A stretch of DNA of 8,611 nt from Fidelibacterota bacterium (GTDB taxonomy: Bacteria > Fidelibacterota > Marinisomatia > Marinisomatales > TCS55). The DNA is taken from NCBI GenBank assembly GCA_002716525.1, contig PBBH01000030.1, positions 9,685 to 18,295 on the forward strand, given 5' to 3'. The notes beneath the pieces were generated by a model, which had not been told where the DNA came from, made no database searches, and worked only from the letters and a program-made list of their open reading frames with translations. The translations under genes were made by a program, and so were the position numbers. Shown here piece by piece: positions 1-6,777 of this stretch (the first letter of the stretch is position 1; every line of letters starts with the position of its first letter).

Positions 1-87
1 ACGAAAGCGAATTCCATTTATATCCACAATGGCTTCAGTAGGACTTTTGGCAAACAATTTGCCCGTGATAGAATCCATTAAACTCAT
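1..87 (-). CDS. ruvA: Holliday junction branch-migration protein RuvA, N-terminal fragment (runs off the left edge)
   Basis: Only the first 29 codons are present and the frame stays open to base 1. The peptide begins MSLMDSITGKLF and continues through AIVDINGIRF, which matches the start of RuvA domain I (family form: M-I-x-x-L-x-G-x-L, then V-D-V-N-G-V-G-Y), an OB-fold. RuvA binds four-way DNA junctions as a tetramer and loads the RuvB motor. The start at 87 gives an ATGA overlap with the ruvC stop, typical of coupled ruv genes. A second ATG at 78 is equally close to the usual RuvA start, so the exact start is uncertain by three codons. Its position directly after ruvC on the same strand strongly supports the call despite the short length. 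Confidence 0.85.
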   Translation of the reverse strand, partial: MSLMDSITGKLFAKSPTEAIVDINGIRFR

Positions 88-572
88 AAATATTTATTCT
101 GGTTAATATGGCATAATCCAATTGCCAGCGCATCAGATATGTCCAACGGTTTTAGTGGTTCATCCATTTTTAAAATTTGCTGCACCATGTATTGAACCTG
201 TTTTTTATCCGCTGCTCCATTACCCACAACCGATTGTTTGACCTTTCTAGGCGCGTATTCTACAGACGGAATCCCTTTTGATGCAGCCGCCAATAAGAGC
301 ACACCGCGAGCCTGCCCTAAAAGCAATGCAGATTTTACATTTTTGCTAAAAAAGGTATCCTCGATAGCCATAGCCTGGGGTTCAAATTTTTCTAACAATT
401 CGGTCATATGGCTATTTAAATATTCTAATCGGTTAGGCAAAGCCTCATCGGCCGGCGGTTTAATGGTGCCATAAGCCACCACCTGAATATTCGCACCCTT
501 ATAATCCAAGATTCCAAAACCGGTTATGCTCAATCCGGGATCTACGCCAATCACTCTTTGTATTGTTTCCAC
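84..572 (-). CDS. ruvC: Crossover junction endodeoxyribonuclease RuvC
   Basis: RuvC is the dimeric, Mg-dependent resolvase that nicks Holliday junctions symmetrically at the end of recombinational repair. The 162-residue product is close to the usual family length of about 160-175. All four acidic active-site residues of the RNase H-like fold are visible: D11 in GVDPGLSITGFG, E71 in AIEDTFFSKN, and D144 and D147 in PLDISDALAIG. The basic segment APRKVKQSVVGNGAADKKQV (107-126) is the conserved DNA-contacting region. The start is a GTG 23 bp after the yebC stop, with no recognisable Shine-Dalgarno sequence. The reading frame is open further upstream, but GTG places residue 1 ten residues before the catalytic Asp, as expected. 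The stop overlaps the ruvA start by 4 bp, so translation is probably coupled. Confidence 0.97.
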   Translation of the reverse strand: METIQRVIGVDPGLSITGFGILDYKGANIQVVAYGTIKPPADEALPNRLEYLNSHMTELLEKFEPQAMAIEDTFFSKNVKSALLLGQARGVLLLAAASKGIPSVEYAPRKVKQSVVGNGAADKKQVQYMVQQILKMDEPLKPLDISDALAIGLCHINQNKYL

Positions 573-595
573 CGAGGATAAATTGCATTTACAGG

Positions 596-1330
596 TTATA
601 GATCTTCATCATACACATCAAGATTGGAATATAGATTTTGAATATCTTCATTTTCCTCTAAAGCTTCCATCAATACCATTAAACGTTTAACATCATCCCC
701 TTCTACTTTCATGACATTTTTTGGTACCATTTCTACGGCGGTAGAGGTCACAGCATACCCTTTTGCAGTAAGGGAATCCGATACGTTTACCGTCTTAGAC
801 GGGGAAGTTGTGATTAGATATTCACCATCGGAACTGCTAAAATCGTCTGCTCCTGCCTCAAGAGCTTCTTCAAAAACCAAATCTTCGTCATAGCCATTGG
901 TCGATACAGTAATCTGACCCATTTTTTCAAACATCCAAGAGACCGATCCATTTTCACCAAGGTTCCCTCCATATTTGTGCATAAGATGGCGAATCTCAGA
1001 TACAGTCCTTTTTTTATTATCGGTAAGCACTTCCATAAAAAGAGCCACACCCCCTGGGCCGTATCCTTCATAAGTAAATTCTTCGTAATTAATACCTTCT
1101 AGTTCTCCTGTCCCCTTTTGAATAGCACGGTTGATATTATCATTTGGCATATTAGCTGTTTTAGCGGTAGATATGGCCTGTCGAAGGCGTGGGTTCGCAT
1201 CAGAATCACCTCCGCCATCACGTGCAGCGATTATCAATTCCTTTATTAGTTTTGTAAAAATTTTACCACGCTTTGCATCCGTAGCTGCTTTTTTACGTTT
1301 GATAGTCGCCCATTTGCTATGTCCGGACAT
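596..1330 (-). CDS. yebC: YebC/TACO1-family protein (transcription/translation regulatory factor)
   Basis: The 244-residue protein has the family's signature N-terminus, MSGHSKWATIKRKKAATDAK, followed by RGKIFTKLIKELIIAAR, an asparagine-proline segment (NPRLRQAI), the MPNDNINRAI helix, and the EGYGPGG loop around residues 88-94. The glycine-rich GGNLGENGSVSWMF segment and the acidic C-terminus (DVYDEDL) are also typical. Family members are cytoplasmic. Some have been described as DNA-binding regulators, and YebC/TACO1 proteins are also implicated in helping ribosomes through difficult sequences such as proline runs; the sequence alone does not say which role applies here. It is the first gene of the yebC-ruvC-ruvA unit and is divergent from the leucine-degradation genes. 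The ATG has the best Shine-Dalgarno-like sequence in the window (AGGA, 4 nt upstream). Confidence 0.96.
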   Translation of the reverse strand: MSGHSKWATIKRKKAATDAKRGKIFTKLIKELIIAARDGGGDSDANPRLRQAISTAKTANMPNDNINRAIQKGTGELEGINYEEFTYEGYGPGGVALFMEVLTDNKKRTVSEIRHLMHKYGGNLGENGSVSWMFEKMGQITVSTNGYDEDLVFEEALEAGADDFSSSDGEYLITTSPSKTVNVSDSLTAKGYAVTSTAVEMVPKNVMKVEGDDVKRLMVLMEALEENEDIQNLYSNLDVYDEDL

Positions 1331-1332
1331 AA

Positions 1333-1338
1333 TTTCCT
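1333..1338 (-). promoter_or_regulatory. Shine-Dalgarno-like site of yebC
   Basis: On the minus strand AGGAAA lies just before the yebC ATG, with the AGGA core 4 nt from the start codon. It is the only clear purine-rich ribosome-binding sequence on the minus strand in this window. The other minus-strand starts have A/T-rich or unremarkable leaders. It supports the ATG at 1330 as the yebC start. Confidence 0.5.
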
Positions 1339-1361
1339 ATGTGATGCTAAGAATTAAAACA

Positions 1362-1393
1362 CAAAATTACGACAGTGCAAGTCTGATTCCCAA
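1362..1393 (-). promoter_or_regulatory. Candidate Bacteroidota-type promoter for yebC-ruvC-ruvA
   Basis: The minus strand carries TAATTTTG (1362-1369), an exact match to the TAnnTTTG -7 element of Bacteroidota primary-sigma promoters. A TTG (1391-1393) stands 21 nt further upstream, where the -33 TTTG element is expected. Transcription would start near 1355, leaving a leader of about 25 nt before the yebC ATG that includes the AGGA site. The short A/T-rich motif could occur by chance, and the lineage is inferred, so this is only a candidate. Confidence 0.33.
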
Positions 1394-1394
1394 T

Positions 1395-1400
1395 GAAGGG
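1395..1400 (+). promoter_or_regulatory. Possible ribosome-binding site deciding the crotonase start
   Basis: GAAGGG lies 10 nt before the ATG at 1411, which is somewhat long but usable spacing. It overlaps the ATG at 1393, so it can only serve the downstream start. This, together with family alignment of the N-terminus, favours 1411 over 1393. Confidence 0.35.
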
Positions 1401-1410
1401 ATTAGCTGAA

Positions 1411-2181
1411 ATGCCATATAAATCATTACAAATCACACAATCCAAATCTGTGGTTCGAGTCGCTTTTAATCGCCCCAAAGTACTTAATGCACTAAATGAG
1501 GAAATGATTGCTGAAACAACTGATATTTTCCAATCATTAAGTAAAGATATTTCAGTAAGAGTAGTTGTGCTAGAAGGAAATGGAAAAGCATTTTCCGCTG
1601 GCGCTGATTTAGCCTACATGAAAATGGCTGGAGAATCTGATTTAGCACAAAATGAACAGCAAGGAAATAATTTGGCAAAAATGTATCAAGCTATTGACAA
1701 TTGTACTAAGCCAGTAATCGTCAAAGCACATGGATATGCCATTGGTGGCGGTTTCGGGTTTTTAACCTTGGCAGATATTGCCATTGCTGAAGAGAATACT
1801 CAATTTTCTTTGAGTGAAGTAAAATTAGGCATTATCCCATCAGTCATTGGTCCTTTTTGCATAAAGAAGATTGGCCTATCTCATTTTCAATCATTGGGTC
1901 TTACGGGCGAATTAATTAATGTTGAACAAGCGCTACGTATTGGACTCATTCATGAGACCTCAACCGCCGATAATATTGAAGACCAGGTCAAGAAAAAAGT
2001 GAACCAATTATTATTAGCGGGACCAAAGGCCATTTCGGCTTTCAAAGTATTCTGTAAAAATTTAAATCCAGATAAAAGTGCAGAAATAATTGCCCAACTC
2101 CGTGCCTCTGATGAAGGACAGGAAGGATTAGCGGCTTTTCTAGAAAAACGAAAACCTAATTGGTTTGAAACACTTGATTAG
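1411..2181 (+). CDS. liuC: Enoyl-CoA hydratase/isomerase family protein, probable methylglutaconyl-CoA hydratase
   Basis: This is a crotonase-fold protein of 256 residues from this start. The first oxyanion-hole segment is AFSAGADLAYMK (60-71) and the second is GYAIGGGFGFLTLADIAIA (108-126), followed by the LSEVKLGIIPSVIGPF segment (134-149). The Glu at 136 matches the second catalytic Glu of enoyl-CoA hydratase. The position of the first catalytic Glu is Gly116, a substitution I recall in LiuC-type methylglutaconyl-CoA hydratases. The expected reaction is hydration of 3-methylglutaconyl-CoA to HMG-CoA in leucine breakdown. Specificity is inferred mainly from the next two genes, HMG-CoA lyase and methylcrotonyl-CoA carboxylase beta; on motifs alone it could be another short-chain enoyl-CoA hydratase. 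An in-frame ATG at 1393 would add six residues. Its TAG stop directly abuts the ATG of the lyase gene. Confidence 0.82.
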   Translation: MPYKSLQITQSKSVVRVAFNRPKVLNALNEEMIAETTDIFQSLSKDISVRVVVLEGNGKAFSAGADLAYMKMAGESDLAQNEQQGNNLAKMYQAIDNCTKPVIVKAHGYAIGGGFGFLTLADIAIAEENTQFSLSEVKLGIIPSVIGPFCIKKIGLSHFQSLGLTGELINVEQALRIGLIHETSTADNIEDQVKKKVNQLLLAGPKAISAFKVFCKNLNPDKSAEIIAQLRASDEGQEGLAAFLEKRKPNWFETLD

Positions 2182-3036
2182 ATGAGCCAAAAAGTCCATA
2201 TTGTTGAAGTAGGCCCCCGCGATGGCCTACAAAGCATAGCCGAAGAAGTTTCAACTATTAATAAAGTCAAGTTTATTGATATGTTGACAGAGGCAATATG
2301 CCCCGAAATCGAAGTGGCCAGTTTTGTTTCTCCTAAATGGGTTCCACAAATGGCCGATGCAAAGGAGGTTACATCTTTAATTAAACGAAAAGATCAGATT
2401 ATTTATACTGCGCTGGTACCAAATTTAAAAGGTCTTGAGAATGCTATTAAATGTGGATATCATTCTGTGGCCGTTTTAACTACGGCTAGTGAATCATTTT
2501 CTCTAAAAAACACCAATTGTTCCATTGAAGAAAGCATAAAACGTATTGAAGAAATGATTCCTCATTGCAAAGAGAATAAAATTCGTATCAGGGGATATAT
2601 TTCTACATGTTGGGTATGCCCTTATGAAGGTAACATTGGTATCGAAACTGTTATTAAAGTTATCCAAGATTTAATTGATCTAGGAGTAGATGAGATATCC
2701 CTAGGAGATACAATCGGGAAGGCCACCCCGGAGGGTGTAGAATACCTCCTAAAAATTATTCTAGATAGTTGGCCACCAGAATTATTCGCACTCCACATGC
2801 ATGATACTTATAATATGGCAGCGGAAAATATTGTGGTTGGGCTAGGGATGGGCTTACGCATTATTGACTCAAGTGCTGGAGGTGTCGGCGGATGTCCTTA
2901 TGCTCCGGGTGCTGCTGGGAATGTATCCACAGAAACAGTAGCAAGGATTTGCATGGAACAGGGTTTTAAGACGGGTATTGATGTTGAAAAATTAAAGTCA
3001 GCTGGAAATTATATTCAATCCATCACACAATCATAA
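2182..3036 (+). CDS. liuE: Hydroxymethylglutaryl-CoA lyase
   Basis: The enzyme cleaves (S)-HMG-CoA to acetoacetate and acetyl-CoA, the final step of leucine degradation (also named mvaB, or HMGCL in humans). The 284-residue protein is a DRE-TIM metallolyase barrel. EVGPRDGLQ (9-17) carries Arg13 and Asp14, and Glu44 precedes SFVSPKWVPQMAD. The metal-binding histidines are H205 and H207 in ALHMHDTYNMA. The mobile catalytic cysteine is C238 in GGVGGCPYAPGAAGN, with N247 at its end. Every one of these residues keeps a constant offset of 28 from my recollection of the human numbering (R41, D42, E72, H233, H235, C266, N275). This agreement makes the call very firm and separates it from isopropylmalate or homocitrate synthases. 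The start follows the hydratase stop with no gap and no Shine-Dalgarno sequence, suggesting translational coupling. Confidence 0.96.
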   Translation: MSQKVHIVEVGPRDGLQSIAEEVSTINKVKFIDMLTEAICPEIEVASFVSPKWVPQMADAKEVTSLIKRKDQIIYTALVPNLKGLENAIKCGYHSVAVLTTASESFSLKNTNCSIEESIKRIEEMIPHCKENKIRIRGYISTCWVCPYEGNIGIETVIKVIQDLIDLGVDEISLGDTIGKATPEGVEYLLKIILDSWPPELFALHMHDTYNMAAENIVVGLGMGLRIIDSSAGGVGGCPYAPGAAGNVSTETVARICMEQGFKTGIDVEKLKSAGNYIQSITQS

Positions 3037-3039
3037 ATT

Positions 3040-4638
3040 ATGTCAATTATTAAAACCAACATTAAACCCAAATCTGACAAATATAAATCAAACTTTGAAT
3101 ACCATACATCTTTGGCCTTGGATCTTGGTTCCAAACTAACGGAGATAATAAAAATGGGGCCGCCCAAAAGAGTGGATAAACAACGCTCACGTGGAAAGTT
3201 AACGGCCCGTGAACGAATTGAAGGTCTTATGGATCCGAATTCATATTTTCTAGAATTTTCTGCTTTTGCCGGTTACAAAGTTTATGAAGACAATTTGCCG
3301 GCAGCAGGAATTATTACTGGTATAATCAGAGTGCACGGACGGCAATCTGTTGTTGTTGCAAATGACGCCACTGTGAAGGGGGGCACATACTATCCTCTAA
3401 CAGTTAAAAAACATCTAAGAGCCCAAGAAATAGCCATGGAAAATCATCTTCCATGTATATACCTCGTGGATAGTGGCGGTGCCTTTTTACCAAAGCAAGA
3501 TGAGGTATTTCCAGATAGAGAACATTTTGGTCGAATTTTTTACAACCAGGCTCAAATGAGTGCCAAAGGAATACCCCAGATCGCAGCAGTTATGGGATCC
3601 TGCACAGCTGGTGGTGCTTATGTACCGGCTATGAGCGATGAAGTCGTGATTGTTGACAAAACAGGGACCATATTTTTGGGTGGACCACCACTCGTACAAG
3701 CAGCAATTGGAGAAGTAGCTACGCCAGAAGAATTAGGCGGAGCCCGAATGCACACTCGAATCAGCGGTGTGGCTGATCATTTTGCTAAAAATGATACTGA
3801 AGCTTTAGGAATAATTCGGAATATTTTCGATCATTTCCCCAATACCATCATGGAGTCAAAGAAATTTGAAGTGCCAAAATATAATACTGAAGAAATTTTT
3901 GGTATCGTATCAAAAGACCATACCACTACATTTGATGTAAAAGAAATTATTGCCCGTATTGTTGATGGCTCTGAATTCCAAGAATTCAAAGCCGATTATG
4001 GAAAAACACTCGTGACCGGTTTTGCTAAAATTGAAGGCTACCCATTAGGAATTGTGGCCAACAACGGAGTTTTATTTAGTGAACCATCGATTAAGGGTGC
4101 CCATTTTGTTGAATTGTGCTGCCAAAGAAAACTTCCTCTTCTATTTTTACAAAATATCACAGGATTTATGGTCGGAACCAAAGCAGAAAAAGGTGGTATT
4201 GCCAAAGATGGTGCCAAGCTCGTTCAAGCAGTAGCATCTGCGAATGTACCTAAAATGACAATTATTATTGGAGGTAGTTTCGGTGCCGGAAATTATGCTA
4301 TGTCCGGGCGGGCCTACCAGCCAAGGTTTTTGTGGATGTGGCCCAATGCTCGAATTTCAGTTATGGGCGGCAACCAGGCCGCTGATGTACTAGCCACCGT
4401 GAAAAAAGATCAAATGGAGGCAGATGGAAAAAAAATGAGCGCAGAAGAATGGGAAAAAATCCGTAAACCAATCCTTGAAAAATATGAAAAGGAAGGCCAC
4501 CCCTATTATGCTAGCGCCCGATTATGGGATGATGGAGTGATTAATCCTTTAGATACGCGTCAAGTGGTGGGTAAAGCGTTAAGATCTGTTAGAGATATAC
4601 CCATTCCAGAACATCAATTCCCTGTATTTAGGATGTAA
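3040..4638 (+). CDS. mccB: 3-methylcrotonyl-CoA carboxylase, carboxyltransferase (beta) subunit
   Basis: This subunit moves the carboxyl group from carboxybiotin to 3-methylcrotonyl-CoA, giving 3-methylglutaconyl-CoA (liuB in other naming). The 532-residue length fits the family. The N-terminal carboxyltransferase half includes the [15 protein letters not shown] segment (51-65), [19 protein letters not shown] (142-160), [19 protein letters not shown] (164-182) and [13 protein letters not shown] (186-198). The C-terminal half includes [16 protein letters not shown] (341-356), [13 protein letters not shown] (367-379), [16 protein letters not shown] (411-426) and [10 protein letters not shown] (435-444). 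The protein ends in the characteristic PVFRM. The SGGAFLP and FPDRxHFG motifs favour methylcrotonyl-CoA over propionyl-CoA carboxylase; geranyl-CoA carboxylase is a remote alternative that the neighbouring genes make unlikely. It starts 3 bp after the lyase stop. The alpha subunit (biotin carboxylase plus carrier domain) is not in the window, although the enzyme needs one. Confidence 0.95.
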   Translation: MSIIKTNIKPKSDKYKSNFEYHTSLALDLGSKLTEIIKMGPPKRVDKQRSRGKLTARERIEGLMDPNSYFLEFSAFAGYKVYEDNLPAAGIITGIIRVHGRQSVVVANDATVKGGTYYPLTVKKHLRAQEIAMENHLPCIYLVDSGGAFLPKQDEVFPDREHFGRIFYNQAQMSAKGIPQIAAVMGSCTAGGAYVPAMSDEVVIVDKTGTIFLGGPPLVQAAIGEVATPEELGGARMHTRISGVADHFAKNDTEALGIIRNIFDHFPNTIMESKKFEVPKYNTEEIFGIVSKDHTTTFDVKEIIARIVDGSEFQEFKADYGKTLVTGFAKIEGYPLGIVANNGVLFSEPSIKGAHFVELCCQRKLPLLFLQNITGFMVGTKAEKGGIAKDGAKLVQAVASANVPKMTIIIGGSFGAGNYAMSGRAYQPRFLWMWPNARISVMGGNQAADVLATVKKDQMEADGKKMSAEEWEKIRKPILEKYEKEGHPYYASARLWDDGVINPLDTRQVVGKALRSVRDIPIPEHQFPVFRM

Positions 4639-4646
4639 TGTCGTTA

Positions 4647-5057
4647 CTATTGGTGAAACTCTGAAGATAATCGATCCAATAAAAATTTCGGTGGTCGTTT
4701 CGGTTTTCCATCTTTATCTATAAAGCCATGAACTGTATGGCCTGTGACTAATAACTGATTATCTGTTTTACGATAAACTTCGTAGTCTATTTTCATGCGT
4801 GCCTGTGGGACTTTCTTAATCATAGTTCGGATAAAGATTTTATCTTCAAAACGGGCCCCTTCTTTATAATCAGCTGTTGCAGTAACAACCGGTAAAAAAT
4901 AACCATCCTTTTCAATATCGGTAACAATCAAATTAATACTTTTCAGCATTTCAGTGCGGGCCTGTTCAAAAAACTCAAAATAGCGGGAATAATAGACTAT
5001 ACCCATCTGATCAATATCTTTATAATAAATTTTGGTATTATAGTCGTAGGTAATCAC
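4647..5057 (-). CDS. Acyl-CoA thioesterase, 4HBT/YbgC-like hotdog fold
   Basis: The 136-residue protein shows the 4-hydroxybenzoyl-CoA thioesterase pattern. YYKDIDQMGIVYYSRYFEFF (11-30) has the probable catalytic Asp16 and the start of the hot-dog helix. The middle strand VVTATADYKEGARFEDKI matches the family form, and the late segment TGHTVHGFIDKDGKPKRPP is typical of YbgC-type enzymes. Such enzymes hydrolyse acyl-CoA or acyl-ACP thioesters in the cytoplasm as tetramers; the substrate cannot be read from the sequence. It lacks the tol-pal neighbours of the proteobacterial ybgC and instead follows accA, which hints at an acyl-CoA housekeeping role (inference). The start is GTG, sharing one base with the TAG stop of accA (TAGTG), so translation is probably coupled. 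It is the last gene of the right-hand block and ends 8 bp from the convergent mccB stop. Confidence 0.9.
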   Translation of the reverse strand: MITYDYNTKIYYKDIDQMGIVYYSRYFEFFEQARTEMLKSINLIVTDIEKDGYFLPVVTATADYKEGARFEDKIFIRTMIKKVPQARMKIDYEVYRKTDNQLLVTGHTVHGFIDKDGKPKRPPKFLLDRLSSEFHQ

Positions 5058-6010
5058 TATGATTCTGTATAGACACCCATTTTTTCATAGCGTGCTATCC
5101 GTCGTTCTAGAAAGGTGTCGGGTTCTATGTTCTTTAAATTTTCTAATTCTCCCAGCAATACCTTTTTCAAAGTTTCAGCTATTTCATCAAAATTACGATG
5201 GGCACCACCCAATGGCTCTTCAACAATCCTATCGCAAATACCCATATTCATTAGATCATCCGGGGCGACTTTCATGGCATCAGCCGCATCAGGTGCTTTG
5301 GCAGAATCCCGCCAGAGAATAGACGCACAGCCTTCAGGACTGATAACCGAATACCAGGTATTTTCTAACATTAGCATCCTATCACATACACCAATACCTA
5401 AAGCACCACCACTGGCCCCTTCTCCAATGATTATGGCTATAACTGGTACTTTGAGCTTAGACATCTCCCATATATTTTTGGCAATAGCCTCTCCTTGTCC
5501 ACGCTCTTCTGCTCCTATGCCTGGATAAGCACCAGGTGTATCAATTAAAGAAATAATCGGTAGATTAAATTTTTCTGCCAGTTTCATAGTCCGTAGTGCT
5601 TTACGATAGCCTTCCGGCCTCATCATTCCAAAATTTCGAAACAGATTTTCCTTCGTATTTCGTCCTTTTTGCTGACCAATGAACATAACACTGACTCCCT
5701 CAATAGAACCTATTCCACAAATAACTGCTGAATCATCGCTAAAATACCTATCACCATGAAGTTCGATGAAATCAGGCGAAAAAAATTGAATATAATCTAG
5801 TGAAAATGGTCTCTGGGGATGTCTTGCTAATTGAACACGCTGCCAACGAGATAATCCAGAGAAAATCTCTTTCAAAGATGAATTTCGTTTGGTTTTCAGT
5901 TTGGACAATTCGGTGGAATGATCTGCCGAACTGGTATCTGCTTCTAATTCCAAGATCTTAAGATCAATCTCCTGGATAGGTTTTTCAAATTCTAAGTAGT
6001 AATCTGCCAT
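5057..6010 (-). CDS. accA: Acetyl-CoA carboxylase carboxyltransferase subunit alpha
   Basis: With AccD, AccA forms the carboxyltransferase that transfers CO2 from carboxybiotin-AccB to acetyl-CoA, making malonyl-CoA for fatty-acid synthesis. The 317-residue product has the standard length. The N-terminal helical region (LEFEKPIQEIDLKILELE, 6-23) leads into SRWQRVQLARHPQRP (54-68). The core shows FIELHGDRYFSDD (81-93), GQQKGRNTKEN (112-122), FGMMRPEGYRKALRTM (127-142), IDTPGAYPGIGAEERGQ (156-172), GEGASGGALGIGV (196-208) and ISPEGCASILWRD (223-235). The ATG at 6010 lies 50 bp after the glycosyltransferase stop, with an A/T-rich leader and no Shine-Dalgarno sequence. I saw no confident promoter or terminator in that gap. 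The partner genes accD, accB and accC are not here; separation of accA from accD is common. Its TAG stop overlaps the thioesterase GTG by one base. Confidence 0.97.
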   Translation of the reverse strand: MADYYLEFEKPIQEIDLKILELEADTSSADHSTELSKLKTKRNSSLKEIFSGLSRWQRVQLARHPQRPFSLDYIQFFSPDFIELHGDRYFSDDSAVICGIGSIEGVSVMFIGQQKGRNTKENLFRNFGMMRPEGYRKALRTMKLAEKFNLPIISLIDTPGAYPGIGAEERGQGEAIAKNIWEMSKLKVPVIAIIIGEGASGGALGIGVCDRMLMLENTWYSVISPEGCASILWRDSAKAPDAADAMKVAPDDLMNMGICDRIVEEPLGGAHRNFDEIAETLKKVLLGELENLKNIEPDTFLERRIARYEKMGVYTES

Positions 6011-6060
6011 AATGATTTAAAAATTGGGCGAAAATTTAAACAATTACAATCGTGTAAAAT

Positions 6061-6777
6061 TTATTTATTCCATCCAAATATACGCCATATTCTTAGGCGC
6101 CACACCACCCATATAGCCTCAAACATAATAGAGCGACTCATTTTGGATTCTCCAATAGTGCGGTCAATAAAAATAATAGGGTGTTCCACTAAACTATACC
6201 CTTTAATCCAAGCTCGAAAGTTCATCTCTATCTGGAAAGAATATCCCGAAGAACGAACCTTATCTAATTCAATCGATTCCAAGACCTTTTTGGACCAGAC
6301 TTTGTAGCCTCCGGTGGCATCTTTCAATGGCATACCTGTAGCTATGCGGGAATACAAATTTGCCCCATAACTGATTACCAGCCGCCGGATTGGCCAATTC
6401 ACTACACTGACCCCATTAATGTACCGACTTCCAATCACAACATCATGATTGTCCAATAATTTTATCATTTTGGCAATTTCTTTAGGATGATGGGACATAT
6501 CGGCATCCATTTGGGCAATCACTTCATAATTACGAGCTAAAGCCCATTTAAAACCAAATATGTATGCCTTGCCAAGACCATCCTTTTTATTTCTGATCTC
6601 TAAATGAAGGTTAGGATAGGTCAATTGAAGATCTTGGACGATTTTTGCCGTACCATCGGGAGAATTGTCATCCACAATTAACAAATGATAATTTGAATCT
6701 ATCTTGAATATTTTTTCAATAAGCATAGCGACATTTTTATGCTCATTGTAAGTAGGTGATATAATCAACGTTTTCAT
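6061..6777 (-). CDS. GT2 glycosyltransferase, polyprenol monophosphomannose synthase (Dpm1)-like
   Basis: The 238-residue GT-A fold enzyme has the nucleotide-binding start SPTYNEHKNV (7-16), LIVDDNSPDGT (33-43), and KKDGLGKAYIFGF (64-76). The metal-binding DxD is DADMSHHP (91-98). GSRYINGVSVVNWPIRR (116-132), KDATGGYKVW (152-161), GYSFQIEM (178-185) and FIDRTIGESKMS (203-214) complete the dolichyl- or polyprenyl-phosphate mannosyltransferase signature. Such enzymes transfer mannose (or another hexose) from a GDP- or UDP-sugar to a polyprenyl phosphate at the cytoplasmic face of the membrane, supplying donors for lipoprotein, protein or glycan mannosylation. The protein ends soon after the catalytic domain, with no C-terminal GtrA-like transmembrane domain; the Trp/Arg-rich tail (VVWRLRIWRIFGWNK) may be membrane-associated. 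The sugar is not determinable from sequence. Its ATG overlaps the TGA of the upstream RmlD gene by 4 bp (ATGA). Confidence 0.9.
   Translation of the reverse strand: MKTLIISPTYNEHKNVAMLIEKIFKIDSNYHLLIVDDNSPDGTAKIVQDLQLTYPNLHLEIRNKKDGLGKAYIFGFKWALARNYEVIAQMDADMSHHPKEIAKMIKLLDNHDVVIGSRYINGVSVVNWPIRRLVISYGANLYSRIATGMPLKDATGGYKVWSKKVLESIELDKVRSSGYSFQIEMNFRAWIKGYSLVEHPIIFIDRTIGESKMSRSIMFEAIWVVWRLRIWRIFGWNK

Noticed and set aside
814..1071. 85-codon alternative frame within yebC
   Set aside because: It overlaps the conserved yebC frame on the same strand and its peptide has no family features; it is a frame shadow.
1393..1410. Longer start for the crotonase at the ATG at 1393
   Set aside because: The extra residues do not resemble the family's N-terminus, and the only ribosome-binding-like sequence overlaps this ATG and suits 1411 instead. 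It remains possible.
4635..4647. Small palindrome (GTAATGTCGTTAC) at the mccB/thioesterase junction
   Set aside because: The perfect stem is only 4 bp, the loop is too small if extended, and there is no T-run on either side, so it is not a credible terminator.
5059..5528. Plus-strand open frames of about 90-137 codons opposite accA
   Set aside because: They lie wholly antisense to a highly conserved gene, have no recognisable domain and are typical shadow frames.
6016..6040. Imperfect A/T inverted repeat in the 50-bp gap between the glycosyltransferase gene and accA
   Set aside because: The 10-nt arms have two internal mismatches and consist only of A/T; such pairs arise easily by chance and no T-run or promoter motif accompanies it.
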